Positions 8,625 to 16,020 of a stretch of DNA of 24,134 bases are shown in pieces. Both the position numbers and the translations under genes were made by a program. The stretch is from CAZTLE01 sp964614415. Lineage in GTDB: Bacteria > Bacteroidota > Bacteroidia > Flavobacteriales > Flavobacteriaceae. The notes beneath the pieces were generated by a model that was not told the DNA's origin, did not search any database, and saw only the letters and a program-made list of their open reading frames with translations. The stretch lies in assembly GCA_964614415.1 (NCBI GenBank), contig CAZTLE010000041.1, forward strand, positions 1 through 24,134, in the 5' to 3' direction. The first letter of the stretch is position 1. The number at the start of each line of letters is the position of its first letter.

Positions 8625-9485
8625 ATGATCTTAATAGCAGATGGTGGTTCGACCAAGTGCGACTGGGTATTGTTGGATGACAGCGGTGAAGTTGCCCTTA
8701 AAACGCGAACCAAGGGACTTAATCCCGCGGTAGTACCGCAGGATGAACTTCGGGAACGGATTGCATCCAACACCGATCTCAACGTGCTTTTCGACAAAGT
8801 ACTTCAGGTAGATTTTTACGGAGCCGGATGCGGAACTGAAACACCCCGCTACATCCTGTCCAGTGTAATAAGCAGTTTGTTTCCTAACGCCAAGGTAAAA
8901 GTGGGCGAAGATGTGGAGGCAGCCGTGCATGCGGTAACGACAGAGCCCGGGATCGTTTGCATTCTGGGAACTGGATCGAACAGCTGTTATTTCGACGGTG
9001 AAAAAATTCACATCAGCGTACCCTCGTTGGGGTATTCCGTGATGGATGAGGCCAGTGGAAATTATTTCGGTAAGCGTCTTTTACGGCACTATTATTACAA
9101 AAAGATGCCTTCGAAACTTGCCAAGCAGTTCGAAGAGCGTTTCGACCTGGATGCCGATGTGATCAAGACCAATTTGTATCAAAGACCCAACCCTAACACC
9201 TATTTGGCCTCTTTCGCAGAGTTTATCTTTACAAGTGAAGAGGTGAGTGGATATTTTTATCAGCTTATAAGTGAGGGGATGACGCGTTTCATAGAATACC
9301 GTATTTTGTGCTACAAAGAGGCGCAGAATGTCCCCATTCATTTCATTGGATCCATAGCGCATTTTTCGCATGAGATCATAGAAGACTGTTTGAGCCGATA
9401 CAATCTGGAACTAGGAACCGTGCTGCGACGACCTATCGACGGGTTGATCACCTATTACAGAAGACATCGACTTATGAGTCAGTAG
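8625..9485 (+). CDS. BadF/BadG-family sugar kinase (N-acetylglucosamine kinase-like)
   Basis: A 286-residue ASKHA-fold ATPase of the BadF/BadG/BcrA/BcrD type. Phosphate-1 motif: IADGGSTKCDWVLLD, with D6. Central region: YGAGCGTETPRY. Phosphate-2/adenosine region: CILGTGSNSCYFDG at about residues 112-125, followed by SLGYSVMDEASGNYFGKRLL. Bacterial and mammalian N-acetylglucosamine/glucosamine kinases share this plan. In Flavobacteriaceae this gene is usually annotated as an N-acetylglucosamine kinase. Its start is only 3 bases after gapA, so the two are translated from one message. Because maltose phosphorylase in this cluster releases free glucose and no other hexokinase is seen here, glucose is also a possible substrate. 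The exact sugar cannot be read from sequence. Confidence 0.8.
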   Translation: MILIADGGSTKCDWVLLDDSGEVALKTRTKGLNPAVVPQDELRERIASNTDLNVLFDKVLQVDFYGAGCGTETPRYILSSVISSLFPNAKVKVGEDVEAAVHAVTTEPGIVCILGTGSNSCYFDGEKIHISVPSLGYSVMDEASGNYFGKRLLRHYYYKKMPSKLAKQFEERFDLDADVIKTNLYQRPNPNTYLASFAEFIFTSEEVSGYFYQLISEGMTRFIEYRILCYKEAQNVPIHFIGSIAHFSHEIIEDCLSRYNLELGTVLRRPIDGLITYYRRHRLMSQ

Positions 9486-9491
9486 GGGGAG

Positions 9492-9604
9492 TTTTGAATT
9501 TTAAGTTCTAAGTTTTGAGTTGTAAGTTTTGAATTTGAGTGTTAAGTTCTAAATTCCTCAAACATTCAACTCAATAACCCAATAACCCAATAACCCAATA
9601 ACCC
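9492..9604. repeat. Low-complexity intergenic repeats between the sugar kinase and pgi
   Basis: Two kinds of repeat sit together. From about 9492 to 9556 there are degenerate, overlapping copies of units like TTTTGAATTTTAAGTTCTAA. From 9573 to 9604 there are four exact tandem copies of the 8-mer AATAACCC, followed by a decayed AACAACC. TTGAGTTG (left part) and CAACTCAA (right part) are complementary, so the stretch could fold. It separates pgi from the upstream operon and stops 13 bases before the pgi ATG. Confidence 0.8.
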
Positions 9605-9617
9605 AACAACCTTAAAA

Positions 9618-11180
9618 ATGCCTTTACCTTCGGTAAATCCAACAACGACGAGTGCCTGGAATAAACTTTCGGAACACTATAGTGCCATTAAGGATAAGCA
9701 CATGGCCGATCTATTTGAAGCGGATGACAACCGGGCTGAGGACATGGCGTTGCGGTTTGAAGATTTCTATCTTGATTATTCCAAGAATCGGATTTCGGGG
9801 GAGACCCTGGATCTGTTGATCTCGCTGGCAGAGGAGGTAGGACTTAAAGAGGCCATTTCAGCACAATTTTCGGGCGAAACGATCAATGCTACCGAGCAGC
9901 GTGCGGTGTTGCATACGGCACTTCGTGATTTTAACAGTATGCGTCCGGAAGTGAAAGAGGCTTTGCAAAAAATGAAATCAATTTCCGAAGCTGTCATCGG
10001 AGGCGATTGGAAGGGATATACGGGCAAAGCCATTACCGATGTGGTCAATATCGGGATTGGTGGTAGTGACCTCGGTCCGCGCATGGTGGAGGAAGCGCTT
10101 GCCTTTTATAAAAATCATCTCACGGTACATTTCGTATCGAACGTTGACGGTGATCACGTGGGAGAGGCGCTGAAAAAACTGAATCCCGAGACTACCCTGT
10201 TCATTATAGTGTCCAAGAGTTTTGGGACGCAGGAAACCTTAATGAACGCCACGACTATCCGTAAGTGGTTTTTGACATACGCTTCCGAAGCAGACATTCC
10301 CAAACACTTTGTAGCCGTATCTACGAACCTGAAAGCGGTTTCAGATTTTGGAATCGCGTCGGACAATATTTTCCCCATGTGGGACTGGGTAGGCGGTAGA
10401 TTCTCTCTTTGGAGTGCAGTGGGCTTGTCCATTTGCTGCGCTGTCGGTTACCATCATTTCGAAGCATTGCTCAAGGGAGCGCACGATATGGATGAGCACT
10501 TCAGCAATACGGAATTCAGAGAAAATATTCCCGTTGTACTGGCTTTAATTTCCGTGTGGTACAACAACTTCTTTAAGGCTGAAAGTGAGGCCGTCATACC
10601 GTATTCTCAATACCTGGATAAGCTGGTGTCGTATTTACAGCAGGCGGTAATGGAAAGCAATGGAAAGGGAGTAGACCGCAATGGAGATATGATCGACTAC
10701 CAAACGGGCACCATTGTTTGGGGGAGCACAGGAACCAATGCACAGCACGCCTTTTTTCAACTGATGCATCAGGGAACCAAGCTCATTCCGGCGGATTTTA
10801 TCGTTTTTGCCGATTCTTTGTACGGCGAGGACGAACATCAGCAAGCACTTGTGGCGAATTGCCTGGCCCAAACCGAAGCGCTGATGCAAGGCACCTACGG
10901 AGGGGAAGCGCCCACGGCATTCAGGAAGTTCGAAGGAAATAAACCCACGAATACTATTGTTATTGAGCGTTTAACTCCGCGAAATCTGGGCCGTCTCATC
11001 GCTATGTACGAGCACAAACTCTTTGTACAGGGCGTCGTTTGGAACATTTATAGTTACGATCAATGGGGTGTTGAACTCGGTAAGAAGTTGGCCACAAACA
11101 TTCTTGGGGCTATGCAAGGAGATAGTTCACAGATTTCCAACGCATCAACCCGGTCTCTTCTCAAGGAAACAAAGGGATAA
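9618..11180 (+). CDS. pgi: Glucose-6-phosphate isomerase
   Basis: This cytoplasmic enzyme of 520 residues interconverts glucose 6-phosphate and fructose 6-phosphate. It links PgmB to PfkA in this cluster. SIS-domain motifs are NIGIGGSDLGPRM, SKSFGTQET and WDWVGGRFSLWSAVGLS. Expected catalytic residues are present: E346 in VMESNGKG, H377 in GTNAQHAFFQLMHQG and K489 in QWGVELGKK. Length fits the shorter bacterial type. The ATG at 9618 follows CTTAAAA with no Shine-Dalgarno, as usual for this phylum. It is separated from the kinase by 132 bases of repeats, so it may have its own promoter. There is no sign of truncation. Confidence 0.97.
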   Translation: MPLPSVNPTTTSAWNKLSEHYSAIKDKHMADLFEADDNRAEDMALRFEDFYLDYSKNRISGETLDLLISLAEEVGLKEAISAQFSGETINATEQRAVLHTALRDFNSMRPEVKEALQKMKSISEAVIGGDWKGYTGKAITDVVNIGIGGSDLGPRMVEEALAFYKNHLTVHFVSNVDGDHVGEALKKLNPETTLFIIVSKSFGTQETLMNATTIRKWFLTYASEADIPKHFVAVSTNLKAVSDFGIASDNIFPMWDWVGGRFSLWSAVGLSICCAVGYHHFEALLKGAHDMDEHFSNTEFRENIPVVLALISVWYNNFFKAESEAVIPYSQYLDKLVSYLQQAVMESNGKGVDRNGDMIDYQTGTIVWGSTGTNAQHAFFQLMHQGTKLIPADFIVFADSLYGEDEHQQALVANCLAQTEALMQGTYGGEAPTAFRKFEGNKPTNTIVIERLTPRNLGRLIAMYEHKLFVQGVVWNIYSYDQWGVELGKKLATNILGAMQGDSSQISNASTRSLLKETKG

Positions 11181-11217
11181 AGTACGTTTCCGGTTATATT
11201 CTGACAATTTTAGTAGC

Positions 11218-11234
11218 GAAAAAAAAGGTTTTTC
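11218..11234 (+). terminator. Weak A/T hairpin after pgi
   Basis: GAAAAA (11218-11223) can pair with TTTTTC (11229-11234) across AAAGG. The stem is A/T-only apart from its end pair, so it is a poor terminator; no better one is visible after pgi. Confidence 0.2.
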
Positions 11235-11287
11235 TTAATTTTAGAAGGCAAACCTAATTTCTAGTTGAATATCTTTCCTGTAGTAAC

Positions 11288-11323
11288 ACCTTTTTGAAGG
11301 GGACTGGGGAGTCCTTCAGAGGT
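11288..11323 (+). ncRNA. Structured leader hairpin before the signalling genes
   Basis: GGACT (11301-11305) pairs with AGTCC (11310-11314) across a GGGG loop. The stem continues with GAA (11296-11298) against TTC (11315-11317) after a two-base bulge, and, beyond an internal loop, with ACCT (11288-11291) against AGGT (11320-11323). It is not followed directly by a T-run, so it looks more like a leader structure or an attenuator half than a simple terminator. It lies 67 bases before the start codon of the gene at 11390. Confidence 0.35.
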
Positions 11324-11340
11324 TGGGTATTGTCTTTTAT

Positions 11341-11350
11341 TAAACGTTTA
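11341..11350. promoter_or_regulatory. Palindromic operator-like site TAAACGTTTA
   Basis: A perfect 10-base palindrome centred on AACGTT lies 40 bases before the ATG at 11390. It shares the AAACGTT core with the near-palindrome upstream of pfkA (6534-6547), so one LacI-type regulator may bind both. A 10-base palindrome can also arise by chance in A/T-rich DNA. Confidence 0.35.
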
Positions 11351-11389
11351 CGCAGTTAACCAATTAATAATCATTTAAACATTTTAATT

Positions 11390-11824
11390 ATGAACGGAGA
11401 AGACAACAAAATTCCATTAGAAACAGCCATTGAATGGACAGCTATGTGGAGGGATAAGGAATCGGAGTACAACAAGTACCACGAGTGTAATGCCTTTCTG
11501 ATTCCACTATCGGATCTTCAAGACCTGGTTAAAGAGATGGGAAATCAGGGACCGGATGCCAAGGTGAGAGGATACCTCGGAGTGGAACAAGTTCCATCAT
11601 TAGATCCTGATAAACCTGCATTCCAGGAGAAACTTATTCTCGTTGGAACCAAAAAATGTGTGGATGGAGATACAGTGATATATCAGGACCTTATTGACGG
11701 TTATAACCCTGCCTGTCCTCCGGGTGCTAAGACGGAAGATGGAAATGGAGAAGGTGGAGGTGGTATTTGGGATTTCACCAATCCATGTCCTCCGGACTGC
11801 GATCCTGAGAGTCCTCTGAACTAG
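11390..11824 (+). CDS. Small uncharacterised soluble protein with Cys/Pro/Asp C-terminal tail
   Basis: A 144-residue protein with no signal peptide or membrane segment. The N-terminal half (about residues 8-50) is predicted helical: LETAIEWTAMWRDKESEYNKYHECNAF reads as a short 'KTAIEW...W R..E..YNK' motif. LIPLSDLQDLVKEMG, RGYLGVEQV and EKLILVGTK follow, in an alternating helix/strand pattern. A glycine-rich spacer (GNGEGGGG) leads to the ending IWDFTNPCPPDCDPESPLN, with two close cysteines. I recall this layout from a widespread unnamed Bacteroidota family, but can give no function. It starts after a 209-base leader and is followed after 2 bases by a membrane protein gene and then by a kinase/regulator pair. 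The coupling suggests it is an accessory or reporter of that sensory unit; the paired cysteines could bind metal or form a disulfide. Confidence 0.75.
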   Translation: MNGEDNKIPLETAIEWTAMWRDKESEYNKYHECNAFLIPLSDLQDLVKEMGNQGPDAKVRGYLGVEQVPSLDPDKPAFQEKLILVGTKKCVDGDTVIYQDLIDGYNPACPPGAKTEDGNGEGGGGIWDFTNPCPPDCDPESPLN

Positions 11825-11826
11825 AT

Positions 11827-12453
11827 ATGGATTTTTTTCTGATCCTAAGCTATATAACCACCCTTTACGGACTGGTTAATGCCACATTATATCTTAAAAG
11901 CCTTATTAGAGATAATAGGGCTTTAAGGTTTTTTACGTTATACCTCATTATCATTGGCATAATACAGCTGGCTTCAATAGTGATTGGCAAGGTCTTCCAC
12001 CAGCCCAATCTGTTCTTGTCTCATTTCTATTTTATTTCGCAGTTCGTATTGCTGACTTTATTTTATAATGAACTACTTCAATTTAAGCGGATCAAAGTAG
12101 TTTTATGGGGAGTATTGCTGTTTATAGGATATCAGTTTATATCTGATCCCGAAATATTCTTTAGATATAATCCGCTGGGAATGGCAATAACCAATGCAAT
12201 TATTGTTGTTTACGCCATCCTTTATTTTTACAAGTCCCTCACTGCTTCAAGAGGCTTCATAATTGTCAACATAGGTGTGTTCTTCTACTTACTTTCAAGT
12301 ACGTTGATTTTTGCCTCCGGAAATTTAGTTTTGGACCTTGGGCTTTCAGAAAAAATGAACTTCTATCTTATCAACGTGAATCGCGTTCTGTACCTGTTAC
12401 TGCAAATTTTAATTACTTTGGAATGGTATAGAAATTATAGAAGAAAGCAATAA
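11827..12453 (+). CDS. Seven-helix integral membrane protein next to a histidine kinase
   Basis: A 208-residue, highly hydrophobic protein. I count seven likely membrane helices, at about residues 4-24, 35-54, 64-82, 91-106, 117-137, 145-170 and 178-200, with a basic C-terminus (WYRNYRRKQ) that would lie in the cytoplasm. There is no signal peptide cleavage site or enzyme motif. It starts 2 bases after the small Cys-tail protein and ends 35 bases before the histidine kinase gene. It could be the signal-receiving partner of that kinase, which has one helix and no sensor domain of its own; this is inference from gene order. It is not similar in any way I can see to known transporters. Codon use is more A/T-rich than in the neighbouring enzymes, partly because of its hydrophobic composition. 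Confidence 0.75.
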   Translation: MDFFLILSYITTLYGLVNATLYLKSLIRDNRALRFFTLYLIIIGIIQLASIVIGKVFHQPNLFLSHFYFISQFVLLTLFYNELLQFKRIKVVLWGVLLFIGYQFISDPEIFFRYNPLGMAITNAIIVVYAILYFYKSLTASRGFIIVNIGVFFYLLSSTLIFASGNLVLDLGLSEKMNFYLINVNRVLYLLLQILITLEWYRNYRRKQ

Positions 12454-12488
12454 TCCCGGTTGGATTTTATGGTTATCTTCGCGTCGCT

Positions 12489-13298
12489 ATGGGTGATTTG
12501 TTTGAAGACGGACAACAAATAATTAATGTCATTTTAATTGCAATTGGGCTGTTGCTGGTGATGGCAGCTGCCCTTATTCTGTTCTTCTATTTTTCCCGCA
12601 GAAAGATCATTAAGGCCGAACTTGAAAAGGCCACGATGGAGATCGAACATCAGAAAGAGATCTTGCAATCAACAATTATTACTCAGGAGGAAGAACGCAA
12701 ACGCATCGCCCAGGATATGCACGATGCGATAAGCTCCAAGCTCAATGTGGTCTCGCTCAATGCGAATTTCCTGGCCGAAGAAGGGATCGCTTCGGAAGAG
12801 GCCAATAAAATAGGTGATAGTATACTTAAAGTGACTTCCACGGTGCTTGAAAGTTCACGTCGCATAGCACACGATCTGCTGCCTCCTACGCTTCAGAAGT
12901 TCGGACTGGAAGCGGCCCTGGAAGAACTTCACGAAGAGGTCTTTGACGCGGGAAAGTTTGAGTTTGACTATAATGTGACCTACCCGGAAGGCTTCCTTTC
13001 GTCGGATAAAGAGCTGCATTTGTTTCGCATTTGTCAGGAACTCATAAACAACTCGATCAAGCATTCCGAAGCATCACAACTCGCTCTTTTGGTTAAAACT
13101 GAAGAAAACACACTATATTTACACTACCGTGACAACGGAAAAGGATTTGACCTTGAACGCGCTCATAAGGCGAAAGGCCTTGGAATGAGCGGTATCGAAA
13201 ACAGAGCGGTTATTCTCGGGGGAGAATTATCAGTGGCTTCAAGTCCGGGAAATGGGGTTTCCATACAGATAGAAATAACCAATGAGCTTCAAGATTAA
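12489..13298 (+). CDS. NarL-type sensor histidine kinase (HisKA_3)
   Basis: A 269-residue kinase with one membrane helix (about residues 13-34), a coiled-coil linker (about 40-65) and a HisKA_3 dimerisation domain with the phospho-acceptor in ERKRIAQDMHDAI (H78). The HATPase_c domain has its N-box in CQELINNSIKHSE, DNGKGFD as G1 and GLGMSGIENRA as G2. It has essentially no periplasmic or cytoplasmic sensor domain, so it probably takes its signal from a partner such as the seven-helix protein encoded just before it. Its last 17 bases overlap the response regulator gene, a sign of coupled translation and of the pair working together. ATG 12489 is the start just before the membrane helix. Confidence 0.92.
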   Translation: MGDLFEDGQQIINVILIAIGLLLVMAAALILFFYFSRRKIIKAELEKATMEIEHQKEILQSTIITQEEERKRIAQDMHDAISSKLNVVSLNANFLAEEGIASEEANKIGDSILKVTSTVLESSRRIAHDLLPPTLQKFGLEAALEELHEEVFDAGKFEFDYNVTYPEGFLSSDKELHLFRICQELINNSIKHSEASQLALLVKTEENTLYLHYRDNGKGFDLERAHKAKGLGMSGIENRAVILGGELSVASSPGNGVSIQIEITNELQD

Positions 13299-13959
13299 CA
13301 TCGTACTTGCGGATGATGAAGAATTGTTTCGGGTAGGAATGTCGCACATTCTGTCCAGAGATAAGGATATTCATATCATGCACCATGCTGCCAACGGCAA
13401 AGAGTTGCTGGAATACCTGGCCGGTACCGAAGAGAATCCGGACATCATACTTATGGATATTAAAATGCCGGAACTTAACGGCGTTGAAGCGACGAAGACG
13501 ATCCATGCCGCACATAGTGATATTAGTATCATTGCACTTACTACATACAATACAAAACCATTTATTAGAAATATGATCGATGTGGGTGCCAGCGCCTATC
13601 TTGTCAAGAACTCCCCCCCGGAGAAAGTGCTCCATACGATCAAGCAAGTATATTTTAAAGGCTTCTACTACGACCGCCATGTCATGCAGGTACTCAATAA
13701 CCGATTCGCATCCCGAAATCAATCACAGGAAAAATCCGTCTTTGATGAGAATTTCATTACTCCAAGGGAACGCGAGGTTTTGGAGCTTATTTGCCGACAG
13801 CTAACCACGCATGAAATAGCCGAAAAGCTGTTTATAAGCCCGCGGACGGTAGAAGTGCACAGAAAAAATTTACTGGAAAAAACAGGCGTGAAGAATATTG
13901 CCGGGTTGGTCATTTTCGCGATCAACAACGAGCTGGTTCCGCCTATAATTATTGAGTAA
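13282..13959 (+). CDS. NarL/LuxR-family response regulator
   Basis: A 225-residue transcription factor. The receiver domain (about residues 4-120) has the acidic pair D11/D12, phospho-acceptor D59 in ILMDIKMPELNG, T87 in ALTT, and K109 in AYLVKNSPP. The C-terminal LuxR-type helix-turn-helix spans about residues 158-222 (ITPREREVLELICRQLTTHEIAEKL..SPRTVEVHRKNLLEKTGVKN). It should be phosphorylated by the overlapping kinase at H78 and then bind DNA as a dimer. The reading frame begins inside the kinase gene and the overlap is 17 bases. Its targets are unknown; the set's own promoter region is a reasonable first guess. Confidence 0.94.
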   Translation: MSFKINIVLADDEELFRVGMSHILSRDKDIHIMHHAANGKELLEYLAGTEENPDIILMDIKMPELNGVEATKTIHAAHSDISIIALTTYNTKPFIRNMIDVGASAYLVKNSPPEKVLHTIKQVYFKGFYYDRHVMQVLNNRFASRNQSQEKSVFDENFITPREREVLELICRQLTTHEIAEKLFISPRTVEVHRKNLLEKTGVKNIAGLVIFAINNELVPPIIIE

Positions 13960-13971
13960 TTTGAACCTCCG

Positions 13972-13988
13972 GTAGACCTCGGGTCTAC
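13972..13988 (+). terminator. Hairpin after the response regulator gene
   Basis: GTAGACC (13972-13978) pairs perfectly with GGTCTAC (13982-13988) around a TCG triloop, 12 bases after the stop codon. There is no T-run behind it, so it may act as a weak terminator, an mRNA 3'-end stabiliser, or part of the leader of the next gene. Confidence 0.4.
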
Positions 13989-14022
13989 ATCCCACCATAT
14001 AAAAACCTTATATCCCTGAAAT

Positions 14023-15930
14023 ATGAGATCGTACATCTTATTGCTATTTTTTTTGTGCTCCACCTTTTCAATGACTCCCCAGGAGGACGACATTATTTAC
14101 TTTGATCCCGAGAAAGAGTATACCCAGGCTTATATGGATTCGCTGATCGCCGAATTGCGCGTGGCCAAATCAAAGCGAATTGAAGTTTCAGAATTCAAAA
14201 AAATGCTGGAATCCAATGATGAACTTATCGGATGGTCCTACTACTACTTTGGTAAGTCTGTTACAAATTACCTAAAGAAACAATACGATTCGTCGCTGTA
14301 CTATGCGGATATCGGGATCGAGATTTATGAGAAATCCGAAGTAAAAAGAGATATCGATCTGCACGATCAGCTGCTACTCCATTATTATAAGGGAGAGTCC
14401 TACACGAATCTGAATAAGTACGCAGATGCTATCGTTAGTTTTCAAAGGGCGTGGGATATTTCGAAAATTCAGCCCTATAAATTTGAAAGTTTTATTGTCG
14501 CAGGAATCGCTTCCAATCATTACAGGTTGGGAAACGATAGTCTGTCCCTTGTATATTACAGAATTACAGAAACCGATTCCTCCTTCATGCAGTTTCCAAG
14601 AGCGGCTGCATCCGCCTACAGTAGAATAGGGTCGTTATACGAGAAGAAAGAGGATTTTGACATTGCCGGGAAATATTATAAAAAAGCGATCAAAGTAGGT
14701 GATACCACGGGAGAAAAAGTGCTTATGTCTGAACCCTATGGCATGCTGGGGGCGCTTTTTCACAAACGCGAAATGATCGACTCTGCCGTATTCTATTTTG
14801 AGAAAGCGCAGCTAATGATCGATGAGTACGGACTATCATACTATTACGACCTGGAGCATCAACGCGTTTCGGATTATTACAAAGGATATCTCGAACTGCA
14901 AGATGGAAAATTGGATGAGGGGATAGCCACGCTGGAGGTGTTGATGAAACAAATGGATTCATTGGCGAAAATAACCAGGCCCGACAAGGAACTCATGGAA
15001 CAGGTCGCAACAACACTGGGAACGGCCTACCAGGATCGCGGTAATTCGGGCAAGTATCAGGAACTTATAGAGACATCAAACGGCTTCCTTAACAGGTTCT
15101 ATGAAGAGCAATTCGCTGCTGACCTGAACGATCTGGAAGTTCAGTACCAAACCAAAGAAAAGGACGCCTCCATTGCACGGCTGGAAGAAAGTAAACGTCA
15201 ACAACAGATCATTACTATTAGTCTGGTTGGGCTCGTAATTCTGTTAGCCGCAGTTGGATACTTATTCCTGCGACAGCGCAGACTGCGTACCCAGTACGAG
15301 AAGGAGAATATCGAGCAGCGTCTGCTTCGATCGCAGATGAATCCACACTTTCTCTTTAATGCTCTCAATAATGTGGTAGGCCTGGCATCGGTGAAGTCTG
15401 AGAAGACGGTACCCTACACCCTGAAACTGAGTAGTTTGTTGAGACTTATCTTGCAAAACTCCCGGGAAGAAATGGTGTCGTTAAAGGATGAGTTACAGTC
15501 GGTCATGGATTACCTGGAGCTGGAATCCGATTTTTCAAAGAAGTTCCGGTACACGGTAAATCTGAATGATGAAATCGATCCCGAAGAAGTCTTTATTCCG
15601 CCGATGTTCATACAGCCTTTTATCGAAAATTCCATTAAGCACGGTTTCGAAGGCGAGCCCGAAGACGAAGTGAACCTGACCATTTCTATGGATGCCTCAA
15701 AACACGTTTTGGTTTGCGAAATACAGGACAACGGAAAGGGATACTCCAATACAGTGAATATGGAGACCAAAGATGGTTACAAATCATTATCGGGTGACAT
15801 CCTAAAAGAGCGTTTGGCTATCTATGACAAGCGGTACAAGGGACAAACCCATTTCACTATTTCGGATATGAATGGAAGCGGCAGTGGGACCTTAGTGAAT
15901 CTGTACTTGCCTTATGAGATGGAAGAATAA
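14023..15930 (+). CDS. TPR-containing LytS-type sensor histidine kinase
   Basis: A 635-residue sensor kinase. The N-terminus (MRSYILLLFFLCSTFS) is a signal peptide. Tetratricopeptide-like helical repeats fill about residues 60-350, for example YYFGKSVTNYLKKQYDSSLYYADIGIEIY and AASAYSRIGSLYEKKEDFDIAGKYYKKAI. A coiled coil leads to a membrane helix at about 396-417. The cytoplasmic part begins with the His_kinase signature LRSQMNPHFLFNALNNV (phospho-acceptor H442) and ends with an HATPase domain (PFIENSIKHGFEG, DNGKGYS). Such kinases normally pair with a LytTR regulator, but the next gene encodes something else, so the partner must be elsewhere. It follows the NarL-type pair by 63 bases including a hairpin and may be transcribed separately. 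Confidence 0.9.
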   Translation: MRSYILLLFFLCSTFSMTPQEDDIIYFDPEKEYTQAYMDSLIAELRVAKSKRIEVSEFKKMLESNDELIGWSYYYFGKSVTNYLKKQYDSSLYYADIGIEIYEKSEVKRDIDLHDQLLLHYYKGESYTNLNKYADAIVSFQRAWDISKIQPYKFESFIVAGIASNHYRLGNDSLSLVYYRITETDSSFMQFPRAAASAYSRIGSLYEKKEDFDIAGKYYKKAIKVGDTTGEKVLMSEPYGMLGALFHKREMIDSAVFYFEKAQLMIDEYGLSYYYDLEHQRVSDYYKGYLELQDGKLDEGIATLEVLMKQMDSLAKITRPDKELMEQVATTLGTAYQDRGNSGKYQELIETSNGFLNRFYEEQFAADLNDLEVQYQTKEKDASIARLEESKRQQQIITISLVGLVILLAAVGYLFLRQRRLRTQYEKENIEQRLLRSQMNPHFLFNALNNVVGLASVKSEKTVPYTLKLSSLLRLILQNSREEMVSLKDELQSVMDYLELESDFSKKFRYTVNLNDEIDPEEVFIPPMFIQPFIENSIKHGFEGEPEDEVNLTISMDASKHVLVCEIQDNGKGYSNTVNMETKDGYKSLSGDILKERLAIYDKRYKGQTHFTISDMNGSGSGTLVNLYLPYEMEE

Positions 15931-15947
15931 GCGTACAACTTATTGAT

Positions 15948-15965
15948 ATACGTATAATTACGTAT
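15948..15965. promoter_or_regulatory. Inverted repeat ATACGTA-TAAT-TACGTAT
   Basis: Two perfect 7-base arms are separated by 4 bases, in the 90-base gap between the LytS-type kinase and the leader-bearing protein at 16021. The layout fits a dimeric regulator's site; it is too A/T-rich and lacks a T-run for a good terminator. It lies 55 bases before the ATG at 16021. Confidence 0.35.
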
Positions 15966-16020
15966 TTAGGCTCGTGGTATTTCTCGTTAGTTTTATTTGT
16001 TAATCGCTAACATCCACGGC

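Noticed and set aside
9573..9604. AATAACCC array considered as a CRISPR or telomere-like array
   Set aside because: The unit is 8 bases with no spacers, in one short array; it is simple tandem repetition.
13210..13722. 170-codon - strand frame across the kinase/regulator overlap
   Set aside because: Shadow of two well-supported genes; composition explained by the + strand codons.
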